DNA from: Sphagnum compactum
Taxonomy: Eukaryota; Bryophyta; Sphagnopsida; Sphagnales
Assembly: GCA_965153455.1 (NCBI GenBank)
Contig: OZ234494.1
Span: forward strand, 21,080,001-21,144,000
Length of the DNA: 64,000 nucleotides
Direction of reading: 5' to 3'
Below are positions 13,150 to 26,005 of this stretch, in pieces. The notes under the pieces are model-generated. The model made no database searches. It was not told the origin of the DNA and saw nothing but the letters and a program-made list of their open reading frames with translations. Every line of letters starts with the position of its first letter. Within the stretch, counting starts at the first letter, position 1. The translations under genes and the position numbers were made by a program.

Positions 13150-14960
13150 TGCAAAGTGGTGTGTGATGGCAGTTGGATTTCTACACCAAATTCCGAATAC
13201 AACATCTAGAAGTTCATGTTGGATTCACAACCTTCAAAAAAATGAAGCCATATTTTCTGTGGAAGTTAAAATACTTCAATTCATTTTGTTGTCGTTATCA
13301 CCAAAAGATGCCAAAAATCAAGTTAGGTTTCAATAACATTACAACATCCCATGTGCACTTGGGTTCTATCAATGACTTGTTTATGTGGATGTGATAGAGT
13401 ATGCTTTAACCTTCCTAATGGTGTTGTTGTTGGGAGTCTTGCTTGCCAAGCTCACCATCATGTGTACAAAAGGAGTTCAAATCCATGGGAGTTGTATTCG
13501 TGTCCAAAACCTCCAAAAGATTTATTTTTCAAATTACAATGTGTGCAAGGTACATGTTAGTCTTGTGGGTTCCACCGTCTGCCACTCTGTGATAGGGAAT
13601 TGGAGCCTAGTGATAATAATTTTGTAGAATGGCACAAGTTTGAGAAAGTACTGGCTAGATAGATAAGAAGTGGGGAACAGAAGGAAGTAACTAGGTTGGA
13701 AACAAAGTTAACTAGTCCAAGAGAATTTCTTGCATATGTTGCACCTAAGTTTGCAAAATTCGTGTTACATAATCATGTGGCAAAGTGGCAAGATACAACA
13801 TATAGGGTCAGTATTGAGAAATAAAAAGTTGGTGAAATATTATTTTTGATAGACTTTGCAGAAAATTATACTTTCAAAGAACAAAATGAGGTTCAAGATT
13901 AACATTGGTATAATTTTCAAATGACTATCTTAGTGCATATTACATACAAAGTGAACCCTAATCATAATCAAAATGACCTTAAAAGTTGTTTTCTAATTAT
14001 AGAGTACCATTATTATTATTTTGATGACAAGAAACATGATAATTTGTTTGTCCAAAAATGTTTCAATCTACATTGGGTCATTTAACTAATAATGACTTCT
14101 ATCCCAAGAAGCACATTGTTTGGAATGATGGGTGCACATCAAAGTTCAAGGGAGCAAGAACTGGTTTCATGGTACCCAAGCTTGACCCAATGCAATGAGC
14201 TAGCATCTGGATGTGCCATGGAGTGGCACTATTGGGGGATAGGGCATGGAAAAGGCCCTCATGATGGGACTGGAGCTTGTTTGAAGTAAGCTATTCGAAA
14301 GGAGCAATTGAAGGCTAATGGAGTAGTCCTTCATAATGCATCAAATGTTGTTAACTTTTTGAAAGCCAACATGTCATTACTTCATGCTACATATGCATTA
14401 GCTAGATGGCAAGTGCAGATTGTTTTGGGAGATCAAAATTGGGGATGTAAAATAGAACTCATGGTTTCAATTGTAGGCATGTGGGTGGTTCTCGCAGCGT
14501 GCACTCAGTGTGTTCAATGAGTCATTATAACAACGTACTTTTGCAAGCTAGGGATTTTTCCTGCTTCTATTGCCACTACATTGATGGAATGCCAGGTGTT
14601 TGTTTATAAGTTATGTCCAGCCTTGGAAGCTAATCATTTTGAAATCGTGTGATGTAACTGATGTCATATGTGACATTGAATTGGATGATTCAAATTGGGG
14701 TATGGGAGGTGGGAGCAACAACTTAACTTCTGATTTAGAGGTTGGCAAAATTTTGTAGTGAGGGTAGAAGCAGGAAATGTAGAAAAGGCTAATTTTTATA
14801 TTATGAAATGTTTGAAAACATTACACAGTTGAAGTTGATGTAGCAACAAGGATGAGCAAAGACCTCTTTTATTTTAATTAGAAATCAAGGGCCAACATTC
14901 ATCTATTCGCATCTTGTCATGGCATCCAAATTCCCTATGATACAGAAATCACATTGTCAA
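13150..14960 (+). pseudogene. Decayed DDE-type transposase-like ORF with HGKG/DG motif
   Basis: Across several frames the plus strand gives VGFTTFKKMKPYFLWKLK plus a Cys-rich stretch (CLCGCDRVC, CRYHQKM), then LIDFAENYTFKEQNEVQD-HW (13,845-13,910), FDDKKHDNLFVQK, IVWNDGCTSKFKGARTGF (14,112-14,165), GHGKGPHDGTGACLK (14,245-14,287) and VFVYKLCPALEANHF near 14,600. The order DFAENY, DGC..KFKG, HGKG..DG is shared by a widespread family of transposase-like proteins known from animals and plants. The Asp of DFAENY and of DGC would be metal-binding residues by analogy. At least five stops or frameshifts make it non-coding. I do not know the superfamily name with certainty. It ends about 240 bp before a polypurine tract and LTR. 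Confidence 0.6.
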
Positions 14961-15191
14961 AGAAGTGACTTCAAAGTGTATAGCCTTTTACAAAGTAATT
15001 ATGAACAAATTAAGGGAGTAATTTATGACAATAATTCTAGTGAACAAAAGAACAATGATGGAGACAATGAAAATGACGATGGACAATCTTCTTATTTGTT
15101 GTAACCCTAATATTGGGTTCGCAATTAAGTGTGAAGTGCAAGGGCCCATGAGGCCAAGAATGTGTTTAAGTGTGAAACATACTCTCATGAA

Positions 15192-15201
15192 TGGGGGAGA
15201 G
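15192..15201 (+). other. Polypurine tract
   Basis: tgggggagag sits immediately before the LTR start TGTAAGGG, as expected for plus-strand priming of a retrotransposon 3' LTR. A related aggagag precedes the second copy at 21,948. Confidence 0.55.
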
Positions 15202-16006
15202 TGTAAGGGATGAAGCCCGATGACTCCCAAGTGCACTCAAACTTTGGGAGTTACATTCGTGTAGGAGTTGCGAATGTTCAAAACCTTGGTTGGAAAGGCA
15301 AACAAGCACCAAATTAGGCCCCAAGACACTAATAGAAAGGTCTTGAAACGTAATGCCTAAAGTGCCCTTGCATTGTTCATTTAAGCCTTATTTTGATGAG
15401 TTATGATCAAAAGAAGGGGCGAGAATCAAATTGAAAATTTGATTCATGACCACAAATCCCTTGAAATTAGGGGGTCAAATGAGGTCCAATTAAGGCAAGT
15501 TATACATCATTGGAAAGATATTTTTAAGGGCTATAATATAATGCCCTTTATTTTTAAAAAAAACTTGATTTGATAAAGATATGAGTGTTCAAAGTTTTGG
15601 GACAACAAAAGTCCCAATTTTGGGACTCCCACTTTGGAGTCCCAAGGAAAAGTGACATTTGGATGTAGTCTCCGCGGAGAGGCATATAATACTATAGGGA
15701 GGGGAGTGGTGCCTCCTCCCAAAGGTTGCAAGCCATGTAAAGCTTGTGCTTGAGGTTGTCCCTACTAAATTTGTTGCACCACTTCCATTCAATTGGCACT
15801 AACCGCCCTCTTTTCTTAGTCGTGTAAGTTGACCTCATCTTAAACTCTCACTTGTGAGTTCATCTTAGTCTCATCTTGGAACTCCAACATGCCCTCCTAC
15901 CCTCAAAATGTTGTGAGTTAAGGAGCATGCCTCAACTCTCTTCTTCTTTCGCTATTTCATTTTGGGACCCACATTTAGGTCTTTTGAGGAATTTGGGGGC
16001 ACGTCA
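15202..16006 (+). repeat. LTR-like unit, copy 1 (805 bp)
   Basis: Starts TGTAAGGG and ends ACGTCA (TG..CA). It shares its whole layout with the unit at 21,948-25,562: a cactttgggagtt motif near the start, tgacatttgg, a TATA-like tataatactata at 15,685, ctccaacatgccctcctacc and a gaatttgggg end. The immediate flanks do not form a 5-bp duplication, so it is not a simple solo LTR. The TATA-like box is the probable promoter. Confidence 0.6.
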
Positions 16007-19000
16007 TTATTCATCTAATAAAGGTGCTTTCAACTTGTTTTACATTTCATTAATTAACCTTAGTTATAATCATTTGATCTATTATTTGGGGTGGTTTTAG
16101 AAATAATAATTTAACCTCCCAACTTCCAACCCCTTCCAACTTCAATAATCAAGTTGAAGTACAATTCAAAAGACTTGGGCTTGAAGTTGGAGCTCAAATG
16201 TTGGAGCCCATGTAAGCTCAACTAGAGGGTTAAATTTGGTGAAGATGAGGAGTTACAGTGCATCTCTTCCAAATGCACTTATATGGTTGGTTGTCCTTTA
16301 CAATGTGACCCACAATGTGCATATGATGTCAACTTCAAAGGGTCATTATCAACAGTTACAAACCATTTTTTCCAAATGTAAATGGATTATAGGTTAGTTG
16401 GTTGATGCTAAGAAGTATCTCCTATGGTTTTCCATAATGTGATGGTTATTTCTTGTGTTGACTTTTCCACTTCCTACATTTCTTATATAAACAAGATCAT
16501 TTCAGCCTGCAGGTGTGTCAACTAATCAGCAAGTTCATTTGTGTAACTTGTAGGTTATTTGTAGTAGTTGTGTTGTTTACTAAGTGCATGAACTTGAGTA
16601 TCTCCATGCACTTAAAAACATTTAAAGTGCATCAATTTCAACTAACCTCTTGTTTGCTTTTAGGTTTAGCCACCTAAAAAACAATGGTTATGTATGTAGG
16701 AAAAGTTGAACATCCAGAGATGAGTGGAACAAATAATACAAATCAATGCATACACAACCTACAAAGTTATGAAGTTGAATAAAGTTCAAAAGTTGCATTG
16801 CACCATACATGTTTGTATTCAAGGTCTTGAACTTGGTAAACTCACTTGAATTCACTCACCTGCAAATTCAAAATTGAAAACATGAGTTTAATGGTCTTAC
16901 AATTTTTTTGTGTAATACTAGTTGAAGCATTTTTTAAGTTGGCAGTCCAAATACAATCAAAGATATTGACAACTTCAATTATGAAGCATATTATGACCAA
17001 GTAATTTTTAGCATTTGGATCAAATCCAAAGAGGATTCATAGATAATAACCTAAGAAAATGAAATCATAGTGAACCTCCTTATTGGCCTCAGGTCTTTCA
17101 CACAACTCTACAAAATTAAAGTATTAGATGCCTGGTTTTGTTGCCCAATCTTCCAGTGTTGAATGGACTACAACCACAAGGGCCACACATTTGCTATGAA
17201 ATGGATTAACATGGAGCATGATGTCCTTTACATAGGGTCTTCTTGCAAGCATTGCCTCAACCTACCACACAAAAGATTTTCAAAAAAAAGTTGCATCCCA
17301 ATGATTATTTGTTGAATCATAGGTTAGGTCATGAAAACACAATATCGTTGATTCAGGGTATGTACCTTCCCTACTGACACATATTCACCGGATGTTCTAG
17401 CTTTATAATGTCTTTATTACAGTCAATCATCTTTGTACACCCATTCCCATGGAATTGTCCAATGTCATTTGTGTAGAACCAATGCACTCCCCTAGTCTCA
17501 TTCATGTTCAATGGCAATGGCAGGATATATGACATCAAAAATTAAAACATCACAAATTCTTGTGAAGGTGAACTTCTGGGGTCACATGTGCATTTTACCA
17601 ATATTATAATTGAGACATTAAATGTACAACTATAATAGTGTAAACATTGGTTGAGGTAGTTCCCCCACGTTTGGGCGATTCTTCATACAACTTGCACCAC
17701 TTTCAACCTTATAATTCCCAGGGTTACATTTCTACCACCATTGCTATAATCTAACATGTAAGATAACAACATAAGCTTAGTGCACATGGTGGTTTATGAA
17801 AAGAGGCCCACCTTGACTCTTCATAACATTGACATCATGCATTATGGCCAATCAATGATAATCATGTGTTAAAAATTTATGCTTCCTACCGCTGAAAGAT
17901 GAAGTTTATAATAATTATTAAGCTTGGCACAATGCATGAATAGAACAACAAGCTTTGCTTGACTACTAGTTCTATTGGCATGATTCAGTTCATCATGTTG
18001 GCTCAGTGGGCTTATTTCTAATTACAACCATCTCTCATTTGCTTGAGTTATTAAATAGAAAAGTGTCTGGTGGAATCCAAACTTAAAACCCGCAAATATA
18101 GCTCAACAAACATTAATTTTGGGTATGTAAGTGGACTTTTCTTCCCCTTGTCCTTTCCAACATTCAAACTAGATAGCATTTGCACATTTGCAAATCTCTT
18201 GGGAATCATTGATAACGCAAGTTTCAAAGTTCAATTACATGAGGTCTATAGATTATAAACATTGATTACTACCCTACAAATTTCAAAGATTAATTACTAA
18301 CCTGCATGCATTAAAAATATTAGGACACAAAACAACATAATGCCACCCCATAAATACACCTTAATACAAATCATCACAAATACCTTATGGAGATATTGGT
18401 AAATAACCACACAAGACATTAGCAGAAAATAAGTATATATGTCTTAAAGATTGCAAAGAACATCGAAGGAGAAAAAAAGCTATAGGTTGATTTACTACAC
18501 CTGCAATTGATAGTGTTATTAGTACAAAAACATCATTTCTTACCTTAATTTTACTTTGCCACCAAATAACAATCCATAGGGAGCAAGGGCAATTGATATA
18601 ACATTTGGTGCACTTTACATTATGTCAAGCTTAGATGAAGGGTATAGTATTGGAATCACAACTTGAAGGAACTTAAGTTCAATTGGTGGAAAATAGTTCA
18701 TTGTGGCACTAAGAATTAGGTGGAGTTAGGGTGGAAATGGTCCACAAAACTATTAAGGGTTAGTGGTTTGGGCAAGTTCCCAATCCACTTGGCCATCTTT
18801 GGGTGGAATATAACATATAAATGGTTTGGAAATATAGGTTCTGTAGTAGAAAAAAGCCATCAATATCTTCTTGTACAATACAATGTGCTAATGATGGTAT
18901 TTCCACAATTAACATATGATGAATATTAAAACATAGAATACGTTTCCAAACTTGGATGTTGTGATCACACCTCCTAAACCTTATTCATATAGTTTCATTG

Positions 19001-21947
19001 CATGTGGGTGAAAACAAGCATTGCACATGTTCATACAATAACCCAAAACAAATGATTTTTAATTGCCCCAATCATGACTAGTGAAATGTTTAATATAACA
19101 AGTGGCACATTTGGGCCATAAGTTTGATTTATAATCTGCCATGCAAAGGGTACAACAAACTGTGGGTGTTTAACCTTGACATAGAGTTCAAAATTGTTGT
19201 TGAAACAATCTAAAGAATACCTCTTGCATTGAAATTGAAATTTAACAAGTATTACTAACTACTTGGAAAACAATGTGGGAAGAAGGAAGAAAATATTGCA
19301 CCTCAATTTGGAAAGTAATCAAGTCCAAGAATGTCAATCCATTTTAGAACTCAATTTTATACGTGCACGCAAAATTAGTTTTTAGTGGAAGGCCATTTGA
19401 AGCACGGGAATACAATTGAAAATTAAGGGCCACTCCAGTTTGCTAGATGGGCCAAGAATGTTTAGGCTCTAGATCCATCCTAATACCCATGTGTCAAAGG
19501 CATCTTAACTTGAAGTCTTCAATCTACTCCATATAATGTTTATTTCAACAATTGTGTTCTTGTCAAAAGTTTTTATTTTTTTGCATGAATTCAAAAGAAG
19601 GCTTGAAAATTTGTAATGTACATAGCAATAAGTGGAAGCAAGCCAAGCTAGTTATCAACACATTTGTTTCTAGTATCCATAACAAGATTAAAACATTTTA
19701 CCAAAAATAATTTGGTTTTTTTCCCATAAAAGAAAATGAAAAAGGCCAAATGAAGATATCTATGGATGTGACGAAGAGCTAAATCAACCTTTACTATGCC
19801 TATTTGGTGCCCACTAAATATTCCCCCACCAAACAAGTACCCACTACACATGCCATAAATCTCATGTCCATTTTCGTCCACTATTGCTAATTGCAAAAGT
19901 AGGAGCAAAGGAAGCTGTTTATATTTTGGAAATAAACTCATGCTCAATACCCACAACACTACCAAAATGGCAGGTAGCAATCTTCTTTTAAAGATCTTCT
20001 TTTAAAGAATATGTAAAGGAAATAACCCAATGCAATGACATTACATTTAAAAACCCAAGGATTCATTAAGATAGAAAATGGCGCAATTCCTTTCTAAATT
20101 TTTGACAAGAAACAGCTTTAATGAATCATACATGTACTCAACATATAGAAAAAGGCTACACATGTCTCTTGATTGGTGTTCAATTATATCATGTAAAATA
20201 AATCAAATTGACTAACTACTGTTTTGATAATTGTTTCCACTTGAAAGCTCACAAACCTATCCAACACACACATAAACACACACACACACACATAGTTGTG
20301 ATGAACATATTTGTGGGCTAGCTCAAACATTGAACTTCATGATATTTGAGTGAAAAAAATAGAAAAGGCAAGAAATGATTTCAACGATTTAGTCTAGCCA
20401 TATGATCCATCAATATTTTGTTTTCAAATTTGTGAGGTACGTCAGTTGATAATTATCATCCTAAAATTAAGGCAAATTTGGGAAAGTTCATCCATCCCAA
20501 ACATTGGGGGGGCCTTGCCATGTGACATATATGTGAATCTGGGAAAAAAAAGGAGTTCAGCTAGTGTGAATTTGTTAAATAGGTTCTATGATAGAAAGAG
20601 GTAATATAACACATAAGGCAATAATAATTCCTAGACATTTGTGTCGTAGTACTACCAATACTCAAAATTCAATTAAACCATTGAATTTCCACATTGTATG
20701 TACCCTTGAATTCCATCAATTCCATATTGTTAAACAACTAATTATTTTGTATCATATTAATGGTGTTACAATTTCCCATTGTGCACAATGAGATTTCATG
20801 TAGGACAACAACAATCTTACATCATTATGTTCCAATGTTGAAGTATTACAGAAGTTGTTGGAAAGGGAGGTACCACAAAGGTGACCATGATAATATCTTA
20901 TATAGATTGTGGACATTAAGGACCTTACCTCATAAATGAAACACACTAATTGCATGACATAGATTCCATTAAGCAAGCTTCCTCGCACCTTGTTGTTAGG
21001 AGTGGCATGCTGCTTCACTTATAGCTACCACCCACAGAACACCAACCGTAAAATGCTATAAATAAGCCATGCCATGCACAAAATGACCCAGCATCATGCT
21101 ACATTTGTAAAGAGAAAATGATAGCACTGAACTCTTGTTAATTAAGTTCTTCCAATATTACTAATGTTAAGGTGCTTATTTGGATTTTTTTACTTGGGAA
21201 AAAAAATTTAGATATATAGATTTTTTTTTGAAAAAGAGACAATCGAAGGAAAATGTGATAAGAAAAGCTACCCTTGCATTGAAATCAATGAACTTTGACC
21301 TTGGAAATGTTGGGATTTAACCTCTGCCATTAATTTTTTGCTTGAACAACCTTACACGATAATGACGTTGTAGATGCTAACCAGCTCGATCCCTGCCATT
21401 GGTGCATGTGCGAGAACCTTTCTACAAGCTGTTCACACTATTGCAACAATAATTGAAACATCAATATAGTTGCATGATGTAGAACGTCCCATTATGCAAC
21501 ATACTACAAAAGAAAACCACACTAACAACCAGATAAATTTTTAATATCTCAACCATCTTCAATTCAAACCCAATCTATCTACGTCCTTGTAGTAGGCAAC
21601 AATAGGGCATGTGTTCGATTGCGTTTTACATTCGAAATACTTCAAAAAATTCTACATATAATATTTACACAAATGTGAACGTTCTAGCAAATAGGAATGG
21701 ACAAAACTCATGAACAACTCGACGATATGGAAAGTTCATCAAGCCCATATTTGCCTAGTCACCTTGTAGTCCCCAAAAACCTAATATGAGGTATTACCCT
21801 ATGAACCCCTAAATCCCACAACTTATGTTGTTCACAAGTTATCGCAACCTTTGCTTTGGGCTCGCAACCAAGGCAAGGGCTTACAAAGGTGTGGGCCAAG
21901 AGTGAAGCCCGGGAGTCACATTTCATGCTTGTGGGAGTGTAGGAGAG
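16007..21947. other. Long gene-free stretch with decayed coding traces
   Basis: No intact gene. On the minus strand between about 17,640 and 17,200 the translation gives suggestive strings (MNETRGVHWFYTNDIGQFHG, and ARRPYVKDIMLHVNPFHS) split by stops, probably an old transposon ORF of unknown family. A TATA-like cttatataaac lies at 16,480. The remainder (18-21.9 kb) is AT-rich with only short open frames, the longest being 110 codons on the minus strand (19,980-19,648) without recognisable similarity. Confidence 0.4.
20263..20292. repeat. (CA)n microsatellite
   Basis: An imperfect run of about 13 CA units interrupted by a cataaa. Simple sequence repeat, likely polymorphic. Confidence 0.8.
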
Positions 21948-22424
21948 TGTGAGGGTATGAGCCCCCACACTCCCAAATGAGCTCCCACTTTGGGAGTTGT
22001 AGTCACTAGAAGTAAAACATGTATTTTCAACTAGTCTTTGTGACTAAATTTTAGTCGCAAGAGACATTTTGCAACTAAAATCCCTTTAGTCGCCTAAGAC
22101 AAGTCACATGTGATAAACTAGTCGCAAATGATAAAGGGTATTGTATGAAAGAAAAAGTCAACAAATACATTTCATCCTTTGACTCCATTGTATACGTATT
22201 GTCACATGCAACTAAGATGCAACTATTTTGGTCACAATTGAAGGCAAATGATGTGTTGCCATGTGTCTTAATATTTTATTATAAAATATAATAATAATAA
22301 TTATTTTGAAATAATCTAGGACGTTCAATTCAAATACTTGGATGATCTTATATTATGACACGTGGCCCAATGTAAGTATGCCACGTGGCATAAAAATAAT
22401 TTAATGAAAATATTAATATTATGT

Positions 22425-22640
22425 TGGTAGGTACTTGGGTAGGTACATAAATAGGTGCCTATAAACCTAGGCTACATACTAACCTACCTACTTAGGTTTA
22501 AAAATAAGTAGGTAGGTTTTATGTTCCTAGGTTAAATACCTACTCATATAGGTAGGTATTTAAGTAGGTAGGTACATAGGTCAACTTAGATGGGTAGGTC
22601 AAACTAGGTACCTACTTAGCTAGGTAGATAAGTAGGTTAT
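22425..22640. repeat. taggtaggta-rich cluster
   Basis: Dense direct and inverted copies of taggtaggtac/cctacctac. Similar clusters occur at the equivalent position of the sister CACTA copies (29,470-29,530, 29,860-29,930, 36,605-36,655 and 50,990-51,040), so it is a family feature. Confidence 0.65.
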
Positions 22641-23441
22641 GAAGGTAAATATTTTAGAAATGTGCATAATTTGTTTTTTTGTTTTGGGTTGAGCTTTTTG
22701 ATTAGCTCATCCCATGTGCACAAATTTCTTAATGTGAAATTGGATGACCACACCCCCTTGTTTATATAGTGTCCAGAATAGGAATGAAGAACAAACAATA
22801 TGGGATAAATTTTGAACTTGCAACTTCCTCACAAACTAAGTTGTAATTCCAAACTTTCTTCATGCCTTGCTTTCTTAGTTTTTAGATTTCTAAACAATTC
22901 AAGTACTAGATAACTAGATAATCATTTAATTAATAATGATTAAATTTACATATATTTAAATTATAAATTATACACTACAAATATTCAATATTCATTATCA
23001 ATTACTTAAATAAGTAATAACTTCTTAATATTTAACAAACTAACTATCTAGTTACTCACAAGTTATTAATACATAACTCATAAATAATTAAATAAATAAA
23101 ATATTTTAACATATTTTATTATGCTTTAGAATATGATCGAATTATATATAATATAATTAATCTAAAAATATTTTAAATATTTATGTTAAAACTATAAGTA
23201 ATGAATTAACAATTGCTATTAGAAAGTAACAAATTTTTGAAAAATTATTATTCAACTAATTACATTACTTATTTTATAATTACATTTATTGTTGTAAAAA
23301 TTATTGTAGGTCAAGTAATTTTTTTCTCTTGGTAATTGTTAATTATAAATACAATAATTTGTTAAACACAACATTAATTTTCATAATTACTGTAAAATTA
23401 CTATAAAATATTTATCATAGATGATTAATCATAAAATTGAA

Positions 23442-23462
23442 ATATATATATATATATATATA
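23442..23462. repeat. (TA)n microsatellite
   Basis: Uninterrupted alternating AT run of about 21 bases inside the CACTA interior. Confidence 0.8.
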
Positions 23463-23872
23463 CAATAACTCATGAAATAAATCAATAAAATAATTATTTT
23501 AACTACACTGTCATTTTTCCAAAATTTTAATTTAGGTTTGAACTTATAAATTATAAAGTGTGAATAATTATGTTCAATTAGAAAATAATTATGCATATAC
23601 TAATTAATTCTTATCTGAAATAACTACAATGATTTTAAAGTAATGTAACATTAATTATATTAATTAATTTCTTCTACTATAAGAATATAAATTATATAAC
23701 ATACAAATATATATTGCACACAATAATAATTTTATGTAACTTAGATTTAATAAACATAATCATTTATAATTATTTATAAAAGTGATTTATTATGGATAAC
23801 ATTAGTAGGAAAAACCTTTAAAATTCTCCAATACTTTTTGAATTAAAATATAAATTTAAGATTCCAACATAG

Positions 23873-24490
23873 TAATTTAGAATTCAAATATCAATTTTTA
23901 GATCAAATAAGTTTTTTGAAGTTAAATAACAAATTTCAGAATTGGAATTTCAATTTTCAGATTCAAATTATAATATTTAAAATTAGAATGTCCATTTTAA
24001 GACTCAATTAAAAAATTTCTGAATTTAAATATTCATTTCGAAAATCCAAAATAATAATTTGCAATTTAAATTTCAACTTTCAAGTCAAATTATTTCTTAA
24101 AATTGAAATACTAATTTTTAGATTCAAGAATAATAATTTAGAATTCAAATATCAATTTTTAGATCAAATAAATTTTTTGAATTTAAATAACAATTTCCAG
24201 AATGGAAATGTCAATTTTCAGATTCAAATAACAATATTCAAAATTGAAATGTCCATTTTTAGACTCAATTAATAAATTTTCAGACTTGAAGTATTAATTT
24301 TGAGAATCCAAAATAATAATTTGGAATTGAAATTTCAGGTTCAAATCAAATAATTATTTAAAATTTAAATGCATAATTGTTGAGTTGAAATATAAATTTT
24401 CATATTCATATAAAAGTATTCAAAATTAAAATGTCTTTATAATCAATTAATAATTTTCTGAATTGAAATATTAATTTTGAGATTCATTAT
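23873..24490. repeat. 261-bp tandem repeat built of shorter AT-rich subunits
   Basis: The string taatttagaattcaaatat occurs at 23,873 and again at 24,134. The following 250 bp also repeat in order (tcaattttcagattcaaat, tccattttta-gactcaatta, aatccaaaataataattt), and a partial third copy runs to about 24,490. Each unit is itself made of roughly 40-bp aattcaaat..caatttt..agattc modules. Confidence 0.65.
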
Positions 24491-25875
24491 ATGAACAATA
24501 TACATACATATGCATATTATATACATATAATTTTAGTACATACATTAAAATACACCCTTATGTCATTGTAGAATAACTTTAGGATGCAACTAATTTGGTG
24601 ACTATTGTGACTAATGGGACATATCAACCTATTAATGGATGAAAATAAATGTAGAATTGATCCAACCAATAGGATGAAATTTTCTAATAGTTGCATCATA
24701 GTTGTGAGAATGACCAAAATAGTTGAAATATGGTCATGTAGTTGCAAATGTTCCCAAATCTAGTCGTAAATGACTACTAGTCGCATGTAGTCGTAAATGG
24801 AGTGGTTACATTTTGGCTGATTTCTACTCGATGGACTTCCGAATCTTCAGAGGGCGATTGTAGGGGTCAAAATTCATTGGATTCAAAAGTTCTTTATACC
24901 ATTGGAAATCTCTTGGAACTTAGATGTCTTAAATGGGCTCGCATGACCATTTGTGCACTTTAAACACAAGTTATGGCCAAAAAAGGGCCGGGAGTCAAAT
25001 TGTCAATTTGACATCCAACCATTAAAAGTCAGGAATCTCCCTGATTTAGTTGCTTTCAGGTGGAATGCTACATGTTCTTGAAAGCTCTTGACAAGAGCTA
25101 TAACTTTGCTTTAGACCTCACACCAATCGAAGGTCGGAATAAAAAGTTATGGGCCTCCAAATTCATGGGAGTCCTAATTTCGGGAATTTTGGGAGTCCCG
25201 GGATAAAATGACATTTGGGTGCTAGCCCCGTGGCTAGGCACAGATAATACTATAAAGGGGAAGGTGGTGGCTTCCCCCAAGTCTGGGTCGTGATGAGTCT
25301 TGTGAATTTGTGTTTGCCCATGGTTCGTTCGTGCACCAAAAGTGTTCCAACTACGCACTAACCAACTTATTGTTTAGTTTATGCAGGTCCATGTGAATAA
25401 TTGACCCGCTTGTCATTCGTCTTAGTCCCCATCCCAGAGCTCCAGCACGCCCCTCTACCCCCGAAGTGCTACGAGTCAAGGAGCGTGCCCAATTCTTTGT
25501 CCTTCCGCCGTTTTCACCTTTAGACTCGCAGTTGAATCTATCCAGGAATTTGGGGTGTGTCACAAGCCCTACCAATGGTTCTTACTAAGCACTAAACAAG
25601 GTTTGTTTGATTTGCACCATCGACCTAATGTTGAACTCAATGCTCACAAAAGGACAATGGTTAGAGGCCACACTTACTAGTAAGGCTCCTTGATCACTTG
25701 TCTCCCCCCTATCCAACCCACCAAAAGTTTTTAGGTTCATAAATGCATGCTATTTTTTGTTTGAGAATGCCATAGCAAAGTTATATGCCACCACTCAAGA
25801 TCTCCCGTGCCATCTTGGATGCTTACAACAAGAATAATGTTAATCATTCAAATACTCAATGAGGGCAACTCTGAT

Positions 25876-26005
25876 CACTAGAAGAAAAATGGGGTTTTAT
25901 AACTAACTTTTGCAACTATTTTTGTCCAAGGTGACTAGTGTTTAGTCGCCTTGGACAAAAATAGTCGCATTGGACAAGTTGGAAAAACCCATTTTTCTTG
26001 TGGTG
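25876..26005. mobile_element. 130-bp CACTA MITE with 3-bp target duplication
   Basis: Left end CACTAGAAGAAAAATGGG, right end in reverse CACCACAAGAAAAATGGG, flanked by GAT at 25,873-25,875 and 26,006-26,008. The interior forms a second inverted repeat (tttttgtccaaggtgacta against tagtcgccttggacaaaaa), so the whole element folds into a hairpin. Terminal motif and 3-bp duplication are diagnostic of the CACTA superfamily. No coding capacity. Confidence 0.85.

Larger units (their letters stand above)
22004..24833. mobile_element. Non-autonomous CACTA transposon (about 2.8 kb)
   Basis: The left end is CACTAGAAGT followed by subterminal repeats of the type gactaaattttagtcgcaa. The right end, read in reverse, is catcgagtagaaatcagccaa and then aatgtaaccactccatttacgactacatg, matching the intact end at 43,262 (cactagtagaaattggccaa). 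The outermost bases of the right end are mutated, so a target duplication cannot be shown. No transposase frame is present; the interior is AT-rich repeat. The left 400 bp closely resemble the CACTA ends at 29,053, 36,179 and 51,466 (same family). A transposase would have to be supplied in trans. Confidence 0.75.
21948..25562 (+). repeat. LTR-like unit, copy 2, split by a CACTA element
   Basis: Starts TGTGAGGG after aggagag and ends gaatttggggtgtgtca. Removing 22,004-24,833 joins gggagttgtag to gacttccgaatcttca, which lines up with gtaggagttgcgaatgttca in copy 1. The right part keeps the TATA-like gataatactataaagg near 25,227 and the ctccagcacgcccctctacc block. Apart from the insertion its length is close to that of copy 1. 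Confidence 0.6.

Noticed and set aside
15202-16006. Solo LTR
   Set aside because: The flanks do not give a 5-bp duplication, and a polypurine tract lies directly upstream, so a 3' LTR or composite element is more likely.
23442-23462. (TA)n run as a replication origin or promoter
   Set aside because: It is an ordinary microsatellite in an AT-rich transposon interior with no supporting context.
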